A DNA stretch of 64,000 bases from Pipra filicauda (GCF_003945595.2 NW_024104420.1:370201-434200), one strand, 5' to 3'. Positions 49,330 to 63,899 are shown, numbered from the stretch's first letter. Notes: generated by a model not told the origin, from the sequence alone. Made by a program: numbers and translations.

Positions 49330-51133
49330 TTAAATTCCTTCCTCAACAGTACTGGAATTGAAAAGAAAAACTTCATTTCACTTACATAAATTGCTTGTAT
49401 TTATACATTGCCACATAGTGTACCTATAAGTGTATCTTTTACTATATATTTCATTCTACTTTCTGGTTCACAATAAGGAAACCAATTGCGCATCATGTAT
49501 TTGAAATGTATGTCTGTACTTCTGCTATGCTGAACATTACATTTAACCCTCTGTGAGGGACACTGACTCCAGAGAACAAGCAGAAGGCAGCATATTTTCT
49601 ACAGTGCTTTACAAAGATGAACTTAGTGAGTACATATGGAAGGTTCTATTTTAACCTAACCATACAAAAGTTCAACACTAAAAACACACTACTTACTTTC
49701 TTAATGATTGTCTGAATCTTGGAGTGACATTTTCAAAGCCAGGCACATTCTTCTGCAATTTAAACATTTTAGTACCCAATTTGCCTTTCTCCCTCCTGCT
49801 GCTTGTTGTTGCACTCCAGGGTCTTGCCTCATTTTACATCTGAATTGTATTGGTTAGGAATAATCTTAGTAGTTACATAGCAATTTTCTGCTTTCCTCAA
49901 TCAGATGAGCTAATCCCTTAAAGCAGAAGAGACTACAGAAAACACTGTGACTCATTCCAAGGCAGAAAAGCCTCTATGAAGCTCTATATGCTTCTAAAAG
50001 CAGTCCTGTAAGAACTGAGCAGTTGGCCTCTGTCCACAAGTTGTTGTGAAAAATATTGTAACTGTAGTTTTCCCTCCAGACAACGCAGTAACATACGTGC
50101 TGGGAATTACTGAACATTTATTTCTGTATCCTGGAACTGATTTGATACTAAGAAATCCATTTATTTTGCTCATTTGCAGTGTAACAAGAGAAACATAGAA
50201 GTATCCTAGGGTCTGAGAGAGATCAAAGATGAACATACATATTTTGTCATGTCTAAACTCTTGATTTACACACCCAAGGAGCAGTTGCATTTTCTTTTGC
50301 TTGATATTATTTTATATTTCTTCATCGCATTATAGTACAATATGTCCTAAGGGCAACCATTCTCTGGCATCTGAGACTCAGTCTGCTATGCCCCTCCTTC
50401 CCTGTAACTTCCAGTGAATACACTGTGTGATTGGATCCTGAATAACAAGTAAGGACAGCACATGTAGGCCACAACATTGTTAAATCCCTTTTAATTGTAT
50501 GGCTCAGAAAATGACTAGACTGTAATCTATTTGACATTGCATTAAAGTCCTGCTTCAGGTACATACTTTCAAGCTTGGAGTAGAATATTTCAGAAAGAAA
50601 AATCACCCAAGTAATTAGAGGAGCCAAAGGTGGAACTATCTGACTGCAATAATGTAAAAATCATATATATGTATACATATGAATGTAGGACAAGAACAGT
50701 TGCACTGTCAAGTAAGGTATAAAACCTTCATATCTCAAGGAGAACAGTTTGCAGACGTGGGAGGCTACTCTTAGGAACCATAAGCGCATCTTCTGTCTTC
50801 TGTTTCTTTCTGCAGTCTTCAGAGTCTGTATGTCCAACATAAGGGAGCAGCAAAAAAGGAGTCATTGAACAAGCTTTCCTGAGAGATATAGTGATATTTC
50901 GGAATAAAAGAAAGCTGATGCCTCAACTAGAAAGAGTAGTACTCTGAGGAAGACTGGAAGATACTCATCGGAAGCAAAAGTATGTGAAAAGCAGTAGTTC
51001 ATAGGAGAACATTACTTTCCTGTTGACCTTTTGAAGCTACAAAAGAGGAAATAGATTATCAGACATCCTCATCTCATCTAAATACAAATCTCTTGCACAA
51101 AGGACCCCATGCTTCACGCAGTGATGTCTAAGA
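49330..51133. other. Unique non-coding DNA between the 38-bp repeats
   Basis: No exon, RNA gene or repeat family is recognised. Minus-strand frames of about 100 codons at 49994-50290 and 50322-50627 look like background. Confidence 0.55.
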
Positions 51134-51171
51134 CAGATCTTGTACCATGTATATGCAAGAAGAAGTTGCCT
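51134..51171. repeat. 38-bp dispersed repeat, copy B
   Basis: This is the second copy of the segment at 49292-49329, with ACCATGTATATGC in place of ACTATGTATATGC. Confidence 0.9.
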
Positions 51172-54100
51172 GCTCATGCCTTCTATAGTCAAAAAGCACA
51201 CACAGTGATGATTGTAAAGAGAATTTGTGTCTAAGCAAAAGAGAAAGGCATAGGCAAAATTTGCTTTTCTCCACACGATGTTGTGGACATACCATGTGCC
51301 ACACTTTTAAGAAGTTGTTCTTTGTGCCAAGTGTTTTTCTTTTTTAAAAATAAAAATTAATCCTAGTAAAAAGTTTCCTTCTCACTTTTCTTTCTCAAAT
51401 TTGTGATGTTTTTAAACAAGTCAACACAAGGATTGTTTCCTATAAAAATGGCAGACTTACGCGTTCTTCTTCATTACTGCAATTAGCCAGCTGAGATCTT
51501 TGCTGGGATCTTTTGGCAGTCACATATATTACATATATATTTTGTGGGTCCTTCTTTCTTTTGCTGCAATCATCTCTTTTTGGAGCATAAACTGAAAGAC
51601 ATGGCTAATTTGATCACAGTCCATATTTTTTCGCTAGATTATTTCAAACTGCAACTTCTCTAGATCTTTCCTTCTAAAAATTGACAATGTATTAGACTTT
51701 TAGGATATTTCTATTCCTTTATTGTGTTTTCCAGTGGGATTGCTGAAGGTTAATGTGTTAAAGTCTACTTTATATGGATGTTCCCAGTATGTAATTTTCA
51801 TAAATATTTTTGCCAGCAATCTCATATAGAAAATACTGCAATTGTCAGGCAAAGGGTATTACAACGAGGAAGTTTTTTAAATGTTTGATAAAAAGCCATA
51901 GGGATACTTCTTGTTTCATTTTCCCACAATGTATTGCACAAATATGTTTTTGTGCTCACAAAGCTCTTCACAATATCTAGAGTCTGGCATGGTTTCAGGA
52001 ATGGAGAATATTTTGTAGACACAAACCATTTCATTCCTCTCAATGCAGTCCTTTTCACCAGAAATCTAGAGGGAAAATAATAATGTTTCAATTTAAGCTT
52101 TGTAAGTGACACCACTTCAATTTTTAAAAATATTTGAATAAAACTTGTGGCTAAAAGAAACAGAATAAGAGTTAAACTGTCAATTAAAAAGTCTTTAATT
52201 CAACACATTTTAAACTGTAAAAGAAACCGCACATTAGGTAAAGTATGCTTGTTAAAGGATAACAGGACTACACAGGAATATTCCCTTCTATGAAAATTAA
52301 ATTGCTGAATAAGTATTTTAACAGCATGTGTAAAAAATGGTTTTCATCTTATTATTGGACAAAAATGCTTTCACCTTTAGAACAAAAAATTGCATTTATG
52401 AATATTGACTGCTTGTAGTGCAGATGTGACCCACAAAGCCACAGATTTTGAGTCAATGTGATAAAGACTCCAAACATGACTGAACTTGCAAAATATTGAG
52501 GGACTTCACTTGTGGTGATGATTTCAGCTGAGAGAGCTCAGCATCTTGTTGGGTTTCACCCAAAACCTGATAAAAATATCAAGAGCACTTCAGTATCTTA
52601 CTAGTTCTTACGCTAGTGCATTTTCCTGGGATTTTCCTGTAGAGATATGACTACAACTTTGTAAAAATGTTTGGTACGTTAATTGGTAATTAATTCAATT
52701 GTCTTTCTACTAGCTATAGGGAAAGATCTATTTCAGAGCCTGTTCCCCAACCAGCACACTCATTCTGATTATATGAAAGAAGTAAAATGTCCCTCATGCT
52801 TACTTTGGTTACTCTTTTTCACTCTGCTCAGTAGATCAAGCAGCACACATCAGACACTGAGTCTAGTCCAAAACAGAAAGGGAGCTGATACACAAGGAAA
52901 ATTGAGCTGTGTCTTCGAGCTGTTTAGGGATAACTGTTAACCTAGCCAGACTACTAAAAAACATTGTTCTTGCTAAGTTTGTTAGCAGGGAATTTAAGGG
53001 AGCTCACCTATTACAAAAGGCTTTGCAGCCTGTAGATCAGCTAGAACGTGCAAGAGAGAAAGTTCCTACCCCTTGGGAACACTTCAGAGCAGTGACAATT
53101 CAAAAATATTTATGAAGACAAATTATTCCCTGCTAAGCCTTTGTTTAAAATTCAGGCATGACCTATTCCGAATTGCTTTTAGGTCATTCAAATTTTTGTC
53201 AAACTGAAGAAGAAATATCTATTTATTATTATCAATGCCACATAGCAGTGGAGAACATTCTAAATTATTAATGCCTTTTGAACACTAGGAAGGACCAGGA
53301 GGCATAAGACAAAGGGTAAATTTCTCCATAGATTACTTATGGTATTAATATTGTAAAGCAGGGAAGACAATTAGAGTTCCCTTCCTAGTAAATGTTCAGC
53401 AAAAAAAAAAGAATGAAATGCCTCTGGAAATTGCTCAATCCACACCAGGACTATGCCTTTCATATATGAAAAGGATTCTGCAAACGTAAGTTAAAAATAA
53501 ATCAAAGAAAAGATCACAAGACATCAGATTTGTAGTCTGCCTATGAAAAAATCCTCTCGTTCTCAGTTACATTGTACACATCACAGAAAAAGTCCCTCTC
53601 ATGGCCTAGAATTCAGAACAGTTTGCAAGAAAGGATGTACACCTACTAAGAACAGTGGCTGCAGAAAGAAGCTTGAATGACAGTGTGACAGAATAACCAC
53701 TAAGGCCAAGAAGCTGCACCACAGTAAGACTTTCTCAGAGCTGGGGTCCTCAACTATGTTACAGTTGTTACACTACTACTGCGAGTGGTGTGACCTTCCC
53801 GACAAGGTGGATCTTTGTAAAACAAAAACCAGATCTTTCCAGAGGTTGTATGGAGAGGACAGAGTCAGAAAACTGGGCACATGCTGGGAGTAACATTTTA
53901 CTGCATATTCAGACAGCACCACACATGTACACTTTCACAGTTTAGGAAAAAAGTTCTAAAATTTCAGGTTTATTTTGTGGAAGAATGCAATACATTTGTA
54001 TAAATACATAAAGAATGAACCAGCATGCAGGAATTTCTTAAAGGCTCACATTACAGTGAGTGGCCACTTGAGCACCATGCAGGGAATGCTGAGATCAGTT

Positions 54101-57100
54101 TTACAATAGCAAGTAGTATCTACACCTTCAGAAAGTCTGCACCCCACTGCAAAGGACATCAGCTGTAAAGTTGTTTTGAATCCTTCTGGAAAACTAGCAC
54201 ACACACATTTTCCCTTGAAGTACAAATAAAGTGTTGGTTCTTTAATGTCTACCAGTCTCACATTTTGAATATGTAATATTTATTGCCACCAAACATTTGT
54301 GAATAATGGAAAAAAACGCAAGCATATAAATGCCACTGCAAATTAATTACTGCAAACAAACATATACACTATTTCTGTCATCAGCAAAGTTCTATATTCT
54401 TCCAGTATATTCCTATTATTAAGATCATATTTACACATATTTATTTTTCAGAAGAATAGGGAAGTGGAAAACTTTTTAAAGAAGTGTGATTGTAAAGCTG
54501 ACATATTACACCTTGAGGAGATATTAATATGTAAACATAAAAATCTTAAGAAGGTTTTTATATCTAATTAAACATTTTTGCATTTGCTGTTTAGATTTGT
54601 TAGTGATTGGGTCTGATTATAGCTGATCCAGAGTGCATCAATCATTCGATGAGAACAGACATCTGTCTGGCAGTGGCATCTGAGTTTTTGGTAGTTGACT
54701 CAGGAGGTTTTCATAGCAATAACTTATGGTCTGGCACAAATTATTGTTTTGTGATATAACAGTTTTAAACCTGAACCTTTCAGAATGCAATTTTTTGTAC
54801 ACTTAGCCTATGTGCAAAATTTATTTTTTAAATCATTTTATGTTTTTATGGAAGTCATGCTTTCCTTCTTTATCTATAAAATTCCTACTGCCTATTTGAT
54901 GTTTATTGCACAATTGTATTTGTGTCTAATGTCTCCCTCTGCTCTCCTATAAAACTGCATATGTTTGAGGGAACTGCTAGCAGAAAGCAAATCTCTTTGT
55001 GAACCAGACCGTAATCTCAAAGGAACCTTTATTCTAGAACAATTATATGAAAAAATTAATTCTGTAATAAAAAGTTCTTTATCATAACTTCATGACGGTT
55101 GACTTAATAAAAGTGGAAAAGGTCTTTAAATTTTAAAAAGTACACTATCAGAAAGAAAATTAGAAAAAAAATGTATTTTAATTTATCAAGGCTATTTTCT
55201 AATATTCATCCTTCACCTTAATATGGTCCATTTGGCATATATTATCATAAAAAGGTGAGCCATAAAACATATTAAAAATTGAATTAAATTAATAAAAATA
55301 AAATAAACTCTCTCTTGGATTCAAGAAGTTTTGGTTTAATAATTAGTCTTGGGGAAAGACATTAAAACACACTTAGGAAAACAAATAATTTTAAACATAC
55401 CAATTCTTGCTATTTCCCTGTTGATCAAGTTAGAAAACTATTTGAAGCATAAACTGTATTTTTCAGATTTTATGTCTTATATAAAATGTAATCAAGTTTC
55501 ATTATTTTTTCTGAGTTGTACCATTTTAATGTTTTCTAATTAGATGCAATTCCAATCTTACACTACAAGATGCCACAAAAGCAGTAAAAATGTAGTTAGA
55601 GGAAGCAAAAAAGCCCTTAACAAGGTACTTCTTTTTTTTTTTTCTCAAGTGATAAGAAACCAAATTTCCTTCAGAAGAAAAAGTACTTTTGAAGAGAAAG
55701 CACAGTGGATAAATGCTACTGTAACTGGGATATTGCATAAAATGTCATATTATTATATGACAAGCAAGGCTAGCTTTTTTGCCTGTTGGTCCATATATTT
55801 TCAGGGGAGTAAGACAGAAGTGTTTTCTTATTAATAAAAATTACAAATTACAAAAATTACAAAGATTTTATTTTTCACACTCCATAATAAGTTTTATTAT
55901 TTTCTCAGATCTAAAAGATGAAAAAAAACTTATTAGTATGTAAAAAAAGAAAAACACACGTGGGCCAAATGAAATCATTTAAATAATGCTTGAGTATAAC
56001 TAAATAACATATTTACATAGAAGCTGTGTTATTTCTGGAGTAAGATGTCTGAGATATTTAAAGACAAAGACATGCAACCAGAAAACTGATTTTGAGTTCT
56101 TTGCTAGCATTTACTTCTGTATTACACAGCTGTTTTCTTTCTGTAATTTGTTGTTTAAATGAATCTCATTTTCTAATCAAAATAAGTTTGAAAATTTTCC
56201 TGCTTGTTGTTGCAGGCAAGAATTTGTTTTTCTTAAGCAGTGCAAACACTTATTAAGGAGAGTAGCACCACTATCTTCATTCTCCTTTTTCTTGTCCTTA
56301 TTTACCCAATACAATACACCTTTATTAAATTCTACCAGCTGCAAGTTGTCTCTGCAGCCAGAAGGCAGAAGACAGTAAGGTTAGTGTTAGGTTAGTGTTC
56401 TGCTTCTGAGGAGGGACTGGGACATTCTACCCATTTTCTCCCTTTAGACCTAAATCAGAGGATATAGAAGACAATTACCTTGATGAACAGTAATTTCACT
56501 TCTAAAACTAAAAAACAGTTCTAATATGTTTCACATTGCTGTTTTGCTGTGTGTCAACACATATGCAGCCTAGATTAGGAAATACTTATTATGGATAATA
56601 AAACCTTCTTTACACTGTTATCTGCTTCCAGTCCTTGCCATGATCTAAGATCACCATAAGCATTCTAGCAATGATTTTAGAGGGTCACTATGAAATTTAT
56701 TTCTTCCTCAGCATGCTCTGAAAATTTCCAGTGTGCTCCTGGTTTCCTGAATAGGTTTTCATGGACATACGCTTTCAATTAAAAGAATAAGCAAACAAAG
56801 TTTTGAAAATAAGAAATTCAGTAAGATGAAAAAAACTTTAATTCTTTGAGCACATATATTTCTTCTTATAAGTTATACTGAAATTGCTGAATTATTGAAC
56901 AGTTTTACACAAGAAGAGTTAATAATGCATTTCTAATTCTCATTGATTTTAGAGGAAACATTTGTTCAATGTTTAAGCAATATTTTATTTCAAGAATTAT
57001 ACACTCTACCACAGAAGTAAATGAGCAATAGCAGCCTTTTACATCTTATACTGTGGGTTTCTGTGACGGGCCAAGCACAAGAAAGAGACAAAAATCATGT

Positions 57101-57146
57101 GTCAAATTAAGAAAGCCCAGTCCAAGGAAAGATGTTAGGCTGTTTT
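51172..57146. other. Unique AT-rich non-coding DNA, no gene seen
   Basis: No exon, RNA gene or repeat family is recognised. An 11-bp doublet GGTTAGTGTTA lies at about 56380-56400. Open frames stay short. Confidence 0.6.
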
Positions 57147-57196
57147 GGGTTGGGTTTTTGGAGGGGTTTTTCTGTGGGGGACGTTGGGGGAGGGGG
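57147..57196 (+). other. G-tract cluster, possible G-quadruplex
   Basis: Six G tracts (3, 3, 4, 5, 5 and 5 Gs) occur within 50 bp on the plus strand. The last three (57176-57180, 57186-57190, 57192-57196) are separated by only 5 and 1 nt. This could fold as a G-quadruplex with one longer loop. It stands out in otherwise AT-rich DNA. Confidence 0.6.
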
Positions 57197-58928
57197 TTAG
57201 TTGGTTTATTTTTATTTCTTTTTAGAATGTGATTGGGACCTAATCATTTTTCTGATGATATCCAAAAGCAATACTATCAGAATACCAAAAAATTAAATTC
57301 CAGTAAACCCAATGTTTGTTTCTTCATTACTTGGACCAATGAAAAAACATGTCTTGCTTTGACAAATCAATTCAAATTGCAACTTCACCAAAAGAGCTAT
57401 TTACTCATCAATACAGCCCCAATTAACACATGTGGAAAAAAACCACCACAATGTATTATGGTATCATAGAAAATTTTCTTTAATTTTTGTGCTGTTTAAG
57501 ACTGTTTTACTCCTAAACAAGACCGTTTTAATTTATTTTATTAACCAACAGTCCTACATCACTATGGACACACCTGGGTATACACTGCATAAATGTTATG
57601 TCTCCTCTGTACATGGAAATTAGGGAGGAAAAAAAATGCAATGCTTTTCTGTATGCCTCTCTTTTAACACTACAAATCCAGTTTGGATTTGCAGAAATCT
57701 ATTAAGGCCTCCAAATGTTAGGAAAACTAGTCTAAAGGACTAGAGGTAATAGATGTCTGCAGTCAGGCATAATTGTGATATTTGCTGTCCCTCTGGTCAG
57801 TCTCCACAATCATATCCACTGCATGCTGCAGATGACAACCACTGCTGATGAGGAAAGCAAAGGGTTAGGACACCCCTCAGCAATTCAACAAAAATCCTGG
57901 AAAAGGTACATGAATGGGTGGATAGGAAGCACACTGAAATGTGAGGGTGATGGATTTTTCAGGTGAGATGGACTGGGAGTAAGAAAGGTTTTATTGATTT
58001 CTGGGATAAGGAAAAAAGTAAAAGCTTATAGTTTTGGTAGCAAAAATGCTTTTCTTTTACCTGCAGAAAAGCAAAGAACATTTTCTCTTTTTTATTAAAG
58101 TTATTAGGTCTAACTTGCCATTGATTTTTAAGAAGTAAGCCTACTTTTACTGTACTTCAAAATACCTCTCAATTCTCCAGGGACATTTTCTGAGAGAATT
58201 CAGCAACCATAAATATCCTTGACTTTTTAATGCATTACAATATCAATAATTTAAAAGGTTATTCTAAAAGAACTTTACAAAAGTGCTCTACTGGTTTTAA
58301 TGTTATAGCACAATATGCCTTTCTGCAATAAAATATTTGTGCATATGTTACACCAGATATCTTTATTGAGCTATTTACGTAGTGGTGGGACTTTTTTCTT
58401 TGTAAACCTTTTTATTTTTATCCTTCAGTAGTCAAAATTACTTTCATCCACTGGGAAAGACATTTGCCTCCTGGGAAATTCCCCACAGTGATTCTGAGTT
58501 CTGCACACAATTCTAGAGCTTTATGTAAAAGACTTTAATTTCCTTTCAGTTTAATTCATGTTTTAGTTTGGTCAGCAATTGTGCTGCCTAAGGGATAGTT
58601 CCAAAATTGCCATCAAATAATGAGCAGATAGAGGGCTAAGGTAAGTTACAGAACACCCTGCTAAGATTTTCAACAAGGTATATAACTGTGTAACTGTGGA
58701 AAACCTTCATGGACTTTGAGGTTTTATCTATCCCCAGATGGTCAAGGAAGACAATCTCAGAGTTAAACCTGATAGTTATGAATTTTTGAAGCTTTGTATA
58801 TCTATCAAAAATTGTATTTTTATTAATTTGCAATACAAGTTACTAGGTGTTACTTTTTTAATTTCTGTAATGTTTAATGGCAGGAAAATCATATAGACAT
58901 CTGCACTGGTTCCACCGAAATGTCTACC
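57197..58928. other. Unique AT-rich non-coding DNA, no gene seen
   Basis: No exon, RNA gene or repeat family is recognised. Confidence 0.6.
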
Positions 58929-58981
58929 TATATGTGTGTATATATATGTATATACGCATATATATATGTATATACGCATAT

Positions 58982-59017
<36 letters not shown>

Positions 59018-59022
59018 CATAT
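58929..59022. repeat. Composite TA/TG/CA microsatellite with 20-bp duplication
   Basis: TATGTGTGTATA is followed by two exact 20-bp units TATATATGTATATACGCATA (58941-58960 and 58961-58980). Then come about 11 CA units and about 7 TA units. The short Tyr/Ile/Cys-rich frame read from it on the minus strand is an artefact. Confidence 0.95.
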
Positions 59023-62000
59023 AACTAGGAATGTTAGTAAAATAGTAAAAATATAATTCATCTAAATAAAAATGTAAAAAAAAATGGAAAGAACTCTAAC
59101 AAGTTACCCAAAGACCAGTAAAGTTATATTGTATGTGATTCTATTCCTCAAAAAATTAGTTGTAAAATCTTTATATAGAAAATCTTATGCGTGTATTTAT
59201 CATTACTGCTCAAAAGAAAGCTAAACCCCACATTTTCAAGCTCTTTAACAGAGCTTACTAGAGACGGTTAAGAAACATTGAGAGCCACATATAAAAGACA
59301 AGAAAAATGAGAAATCAATTTTTAAAAAGAAACTAACTAATGATTTCTATCTAAAAATTTCCATCTGCCCCCCCTTCCCCCCAGTAGTATTGTATAAGCC
59401 AAATACTCTAACTCTTCCAAGAAAGAAATTATGGTGATTTGCCACAGTGGTCTTTCATGAAGGTATAGAATTCGCTTTTAAGGGTTTATTTTTTCTTCAG
59501 CTTGTATTACAATTGCCTTGGCTTTTATCAGTTGCCTTCTTCACAGAACACCTCCAAAGTAAATTTATCCTTTCCTGAAAGGAATTCTTGGAAATGCAAT
59601 GACTTATTTCCCTAGAACAACTACTCAGAAAATTTATATAAAGCTGTATAGTATGATTCAACTTTTTTGTTCATTTTTTGGGGATCAGCAGGATTTAATG
59701 AGTTGTCTTCTATGTCAAGGAAAAGAAACCCACAAAACAAACACACAGCACAGAGCCTGATATGAACATATTTTTTCCTATGAATCTGACAAAAGTTCTC
59801 CTTTTGTATTTTCTCTGGCAAATAACACCTAAAACTGATTCAGGAAATACATGTAATTACTGTTTCGTTCAGACTTTGCCATACATAAGTCATTCTTTTT
59901 CTCTTTTCTTTCAGTAAATTTACTTGCGGACATATTCTTCTGAATTCTCACTCTACACACATCATGCCTGTGCGACAAAAGATGGAAACTGTTCAATTTT
60001 TCAGATCCAGAGATTTGAACAGACTATTTCCAGAATTATTTAGTTCAAGAGTCTTATAAATATTGAGCTTTGGGTTTACTGTAAAAAGTTAATTCCATGT
60101 TCATCATTCATCCTTTAATTAGAAAAATAATTTTTTCCATTACTTACAAACTGAAGAGGAAAATTTGCCTTCCACAGAAGTCAGTAGCCTGTTTATTACC
60201 CAGTTCAGTAATTTCAAAATAGATTGCTGCCACACTTTTTTTTCCCTCATGATCTCTCATTATCAGTCTATTTCTAAATTTAATATATGATAAATTCACA
60301 AAACAAAATATTTCTTGTTATTCCTTATTGGGAGACTATGCATAACAAATTCATGTTGACAGCCCTGGAAAAAGAAAATCTCATTGTACCTCTGAGTTGT
60401 CAACACCTCAATTTTGTTATTTTTTGTAAGCTACAATGAAATTATTAATTTCTGTCTGATTAATGTGTATTGATGAGTCCAGTCTATTATAGTAGTCTTT
60501 ACCTACTTTTTTATTCTCAGCACTCTATAAATCAATATAGAAAGAAAACTCAACTGTACTTTTCTTAAAATCCAAGCCAAGAGGTGCAGTTGAGAGTTAA
60601 CCCAGCTGTTCTTGCAAGCCAGCTATCTACTCTAAGGTATTCATCTAATATCCCTCTATAATCAACACAGTTCTAGAAGGCAATTTCACCTATTGTAAGT
60701 TAACTGACAGTAATAAATGGACTAACCAACTCCCTATAAGTATTGACTCCTATTCACTGAGTGTAGAATAAGTCTTGGTAGCATAGACAGAGTATCTAAC
60801 CGAAGGTAAGAAAATTTGGGTGACAAGTCTCCCACCCTAGGTTTCAGTGGGTGCTTGGTAGGATAAAATAGTAAATATCCCAAAATTTAGAAAAGTACAT
60901 GTTTAAGAGTTTATATGCCCAAAACCATGGACACATACATAATTTTATCCTTTGCCCAAAACCATAGACACATATGTAATTTTATCCTTTGTATTTCTAT
61001 TATTTTCTACTAGGTTTTTCTAACCTTCAGTTTTGTTTTTAATTCTGTTAATGAATCCAGACACTGGAAAAAAAAGAGTTTCACATCTTTTCTTGACCAA
61101 TTTTCTACCCTAAGCTCCTCTACACAAAGGAGTAGCCAAGCTCAGCTTATTGTGCAGATTTTTGTTTTGTCTCACCACTCCCTTGAACTCTCAGTTCCCT
61201 CCACTCCAGCTTCACAATGGAGCACTCCTGGACCATGCAGTCATTTGCACTTTTCCCTAAACAAGTGTCTGTCATCATTTAAGTACACTAAGCACTGTTT
61301 TACCAGGCCCAGGGACCCTCCCAGGATGGAAAAGTACTGTTACTACACTATAATTTCCAGTATACAGATATTTCCTAAGAAATGATTGCCTGTTAATTAA
61401 AAAAGAAACTGTGAATTACCATAGCAGCTCACTGTTAATGATGTCATATTAAATAAAGTACCTGATAAGTATTTTTTGCAGTCAGAAAACCTTTGCACTG
61501 TGCACTGTATTTCTATACTTTCCAAGAAAAAAAATAAGATTTTATTTTTATTAAAAAAACCTCAAACTAATTAAACACTACCTGCAAAAAATCAATTTTA
61601 TTCAAACTGAGTCTTTTCTAAAAGCTAAAATTCTTTCAGTTTCTTCGTCATCGCAAGGTCATTTTGAGGAATTTAATTCCTTATATGTAGTGAAAATTGA
61701 TTACTTCTCTTTTTTTCTCAAATTATCATTGCATTTACCCTGCAGGGTCAGGCATGAAGGAATACATATGCATGTAGATAGTGCGAATGAATATACACAG
61801 TGTAGACCAACTGAGACCAATGAAGCCACACAGCAAGAGTGACTCTGGTCCCAGATATCTCATACTTTTCTCATTCTTTGAGTTTTCTTTTAATTTATGA
61901 AAGCAAACTTCAGAAACTGAAATTTTTCTGGAGATCACAAAGCACCTTTAATGTAATGCAAATATTGGAGAGCCTGCATGGTTTTCCCACACCAGAAAAA

Positions 62001-63899
62001 AAGTACTGTCTCACATATTTTTCAAAGCTTGAGTTTCATTATGGTAGTAAAAGAGCTAATTGCACGGGTGGGGGAAAGGAGAAGGGAAAAAAGTGAGTTT
62101 CTGTGCTGTATATTTAACTTGTCTGGGCTATATCTGATAATTCAAATGTTCAGCATAGCTAAACATATCAATCTTACAACATTTTATTACATAGCTCATC
62201 TGCGAGCAGTGCTGTATTTGTTGCTTACTAAATAGGACTCTTCAATGGGCTTCTAAGTGACATATTATTTAAAAAATCTTTTTAAAATATCTTTGATAGT
62301 CACAGTTTCTGTCATTAGTAGGGCAGCCTGACAAATTATGAATGACATATTTATGCTACCACTGGTATTCCCTGGCAGCCAGGACATAGGAGCAAAATAT
62401 TTGGAAGACAGTATGTATACAGTACACTGGATGTTTGTCATTTAGTTATTTGCACTGAGCTTTGCATTAATTATAACAGGGTGATGGTGGGATGTTCCTA
62501 AATTGGACTACTGTTTTTGTTGCAAGGAGGAAATGCCATGGATCTTTGCTCTTTTGTACACTTGTCATCATGACAACCATTTCATTTGGTGTGGTTTATA
62601 GGCTCAAACATGTCTACGCTCTATCATTTCTGAATTATAATTGGATCTGAATTGCATTTCACCCTTTCCTCGTAGTATTTTCACTTTTTTTAAAATTAAT
62701 TCACTGTAAAGGAGAGGGGTAACAGCTTGCTGCATGAGGCAGTGAGGGAGCAGGGCAGTCCATGGCAGCATCCAGAGGCAGCCCCAAGCCCAGGGCATCA
62801 GGGATCAATACTGCACAATGTGGATGGTGTACTTAAATTCACTAGCAGCTGATCTACTTCTTGCTGTTTCCCAGGGAATCAGACATGCATAACAGCTACC
62901 AGATTAACAAATGAATAATACATTTGTGCTGCCTGAGGAGTCACCAAAGGTGCATATATCACGGATCCTGGGTTTGACTATGAGTTGCTTGTAACATTTC
63001 TTCTAAATCAGAACATTCACTCTATATTTAAGTAGACTGAACAAAATTCTCAGGCTGTAGAAATACTTTCAAGACAACGGAGCTGCATCTGACTTTTCTT
63101 CAACAGGGAAGAGTGCCCTGTGCCTTCTACTCTGTCTTGTTAAGTACTTCACAGTCCACACAGTTTGCAGTAGTTTCTTGAAACCTCATTTGCAAAATAT
63201 AACAACTGCCTGGTCTGTATCAGCCTGGTAAAAATACAGAGAAATAAGTCCACAGCTGTTGAAAATGTGTATAATTCCAGTGAAGCTAATGCAGCTATGG
63301 GGATTTCTGCTGTTAGACCCAGAGAACTGAATGCTTTCTAAACAGAACACAAATAAAGTCTTATGATAAAGTCATAAAACCTAATAATAAGTACTGCACA
63401 ACAGCATGAGTGATAGCATCACAACTGGAGGCAAAAGAAAGTGCAAAAGTATGGGTATGCATTCAATGTTTGCAGTCTATTAAGTACTGTAATTATATAC
63501 TATCCTCAATATTATGCTCTATCTGATAGTCAAGCATCATTCAATGGCGTATTTATGTATCAGATTTCTCTGCAGCAAAAACAATTTCATACTTGGAATA
63601 AACCTGGAAGCTAAAATCTTCTCATTGAGAAAAGTAGACTCTACAGTTCTTTGTTGCATTCAAAAGGGAAGTGACCTTCAAACTCCTTCTTGAATTACCT
63701 CAGTTGTGAAATTTTAGGTCTGCTGATGCTTTTAGTGTGTTCAGTTAGATCTAGTGGGGGCCATGTTAAACTAGTTGCATTTAAGTCCTGAGATTTTAAT
63801 TGTAACTTCGTTTGTTTTCACTTGAAACTAAGTCAGAATTTACTGTTATGAAGTAGGTGCATAAGACCCTTAAAGTAAACATTAGTCCTACATGGATTT
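59023..63899. other. Unique AT-rich non-coding DNA, no gene seen
   Basis: No repeat family or exon is recognised apart from the 37-bp doublet at 60917-60990. A short GC-richer patch at about 62710-62810 is unexplained but carries no recognisable coding signal. Confidence 0.6.
60917..60990. repeat. 37-bp tandem duplication
   Basis: The text GCCCAAAACCAT through TTTTATCCTTT begins at 60917 and again at 60954. The two copies differ at a few positions, so the duplication is not recent. Confidence 0.92.

Noticed and set aside
53640..53910. Slightly GC-richer block containing GGGGTCCTCAACTATGTTA, considered as a DNA transposon end
   Set aside because: No matching inverted end or target duplication could be found.
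62604..62798. GC-richer patch with a Trp/Leu-rich short minus frame
   Set aside because: The frame is only 64 codons and has no signal, splice or family evidence.
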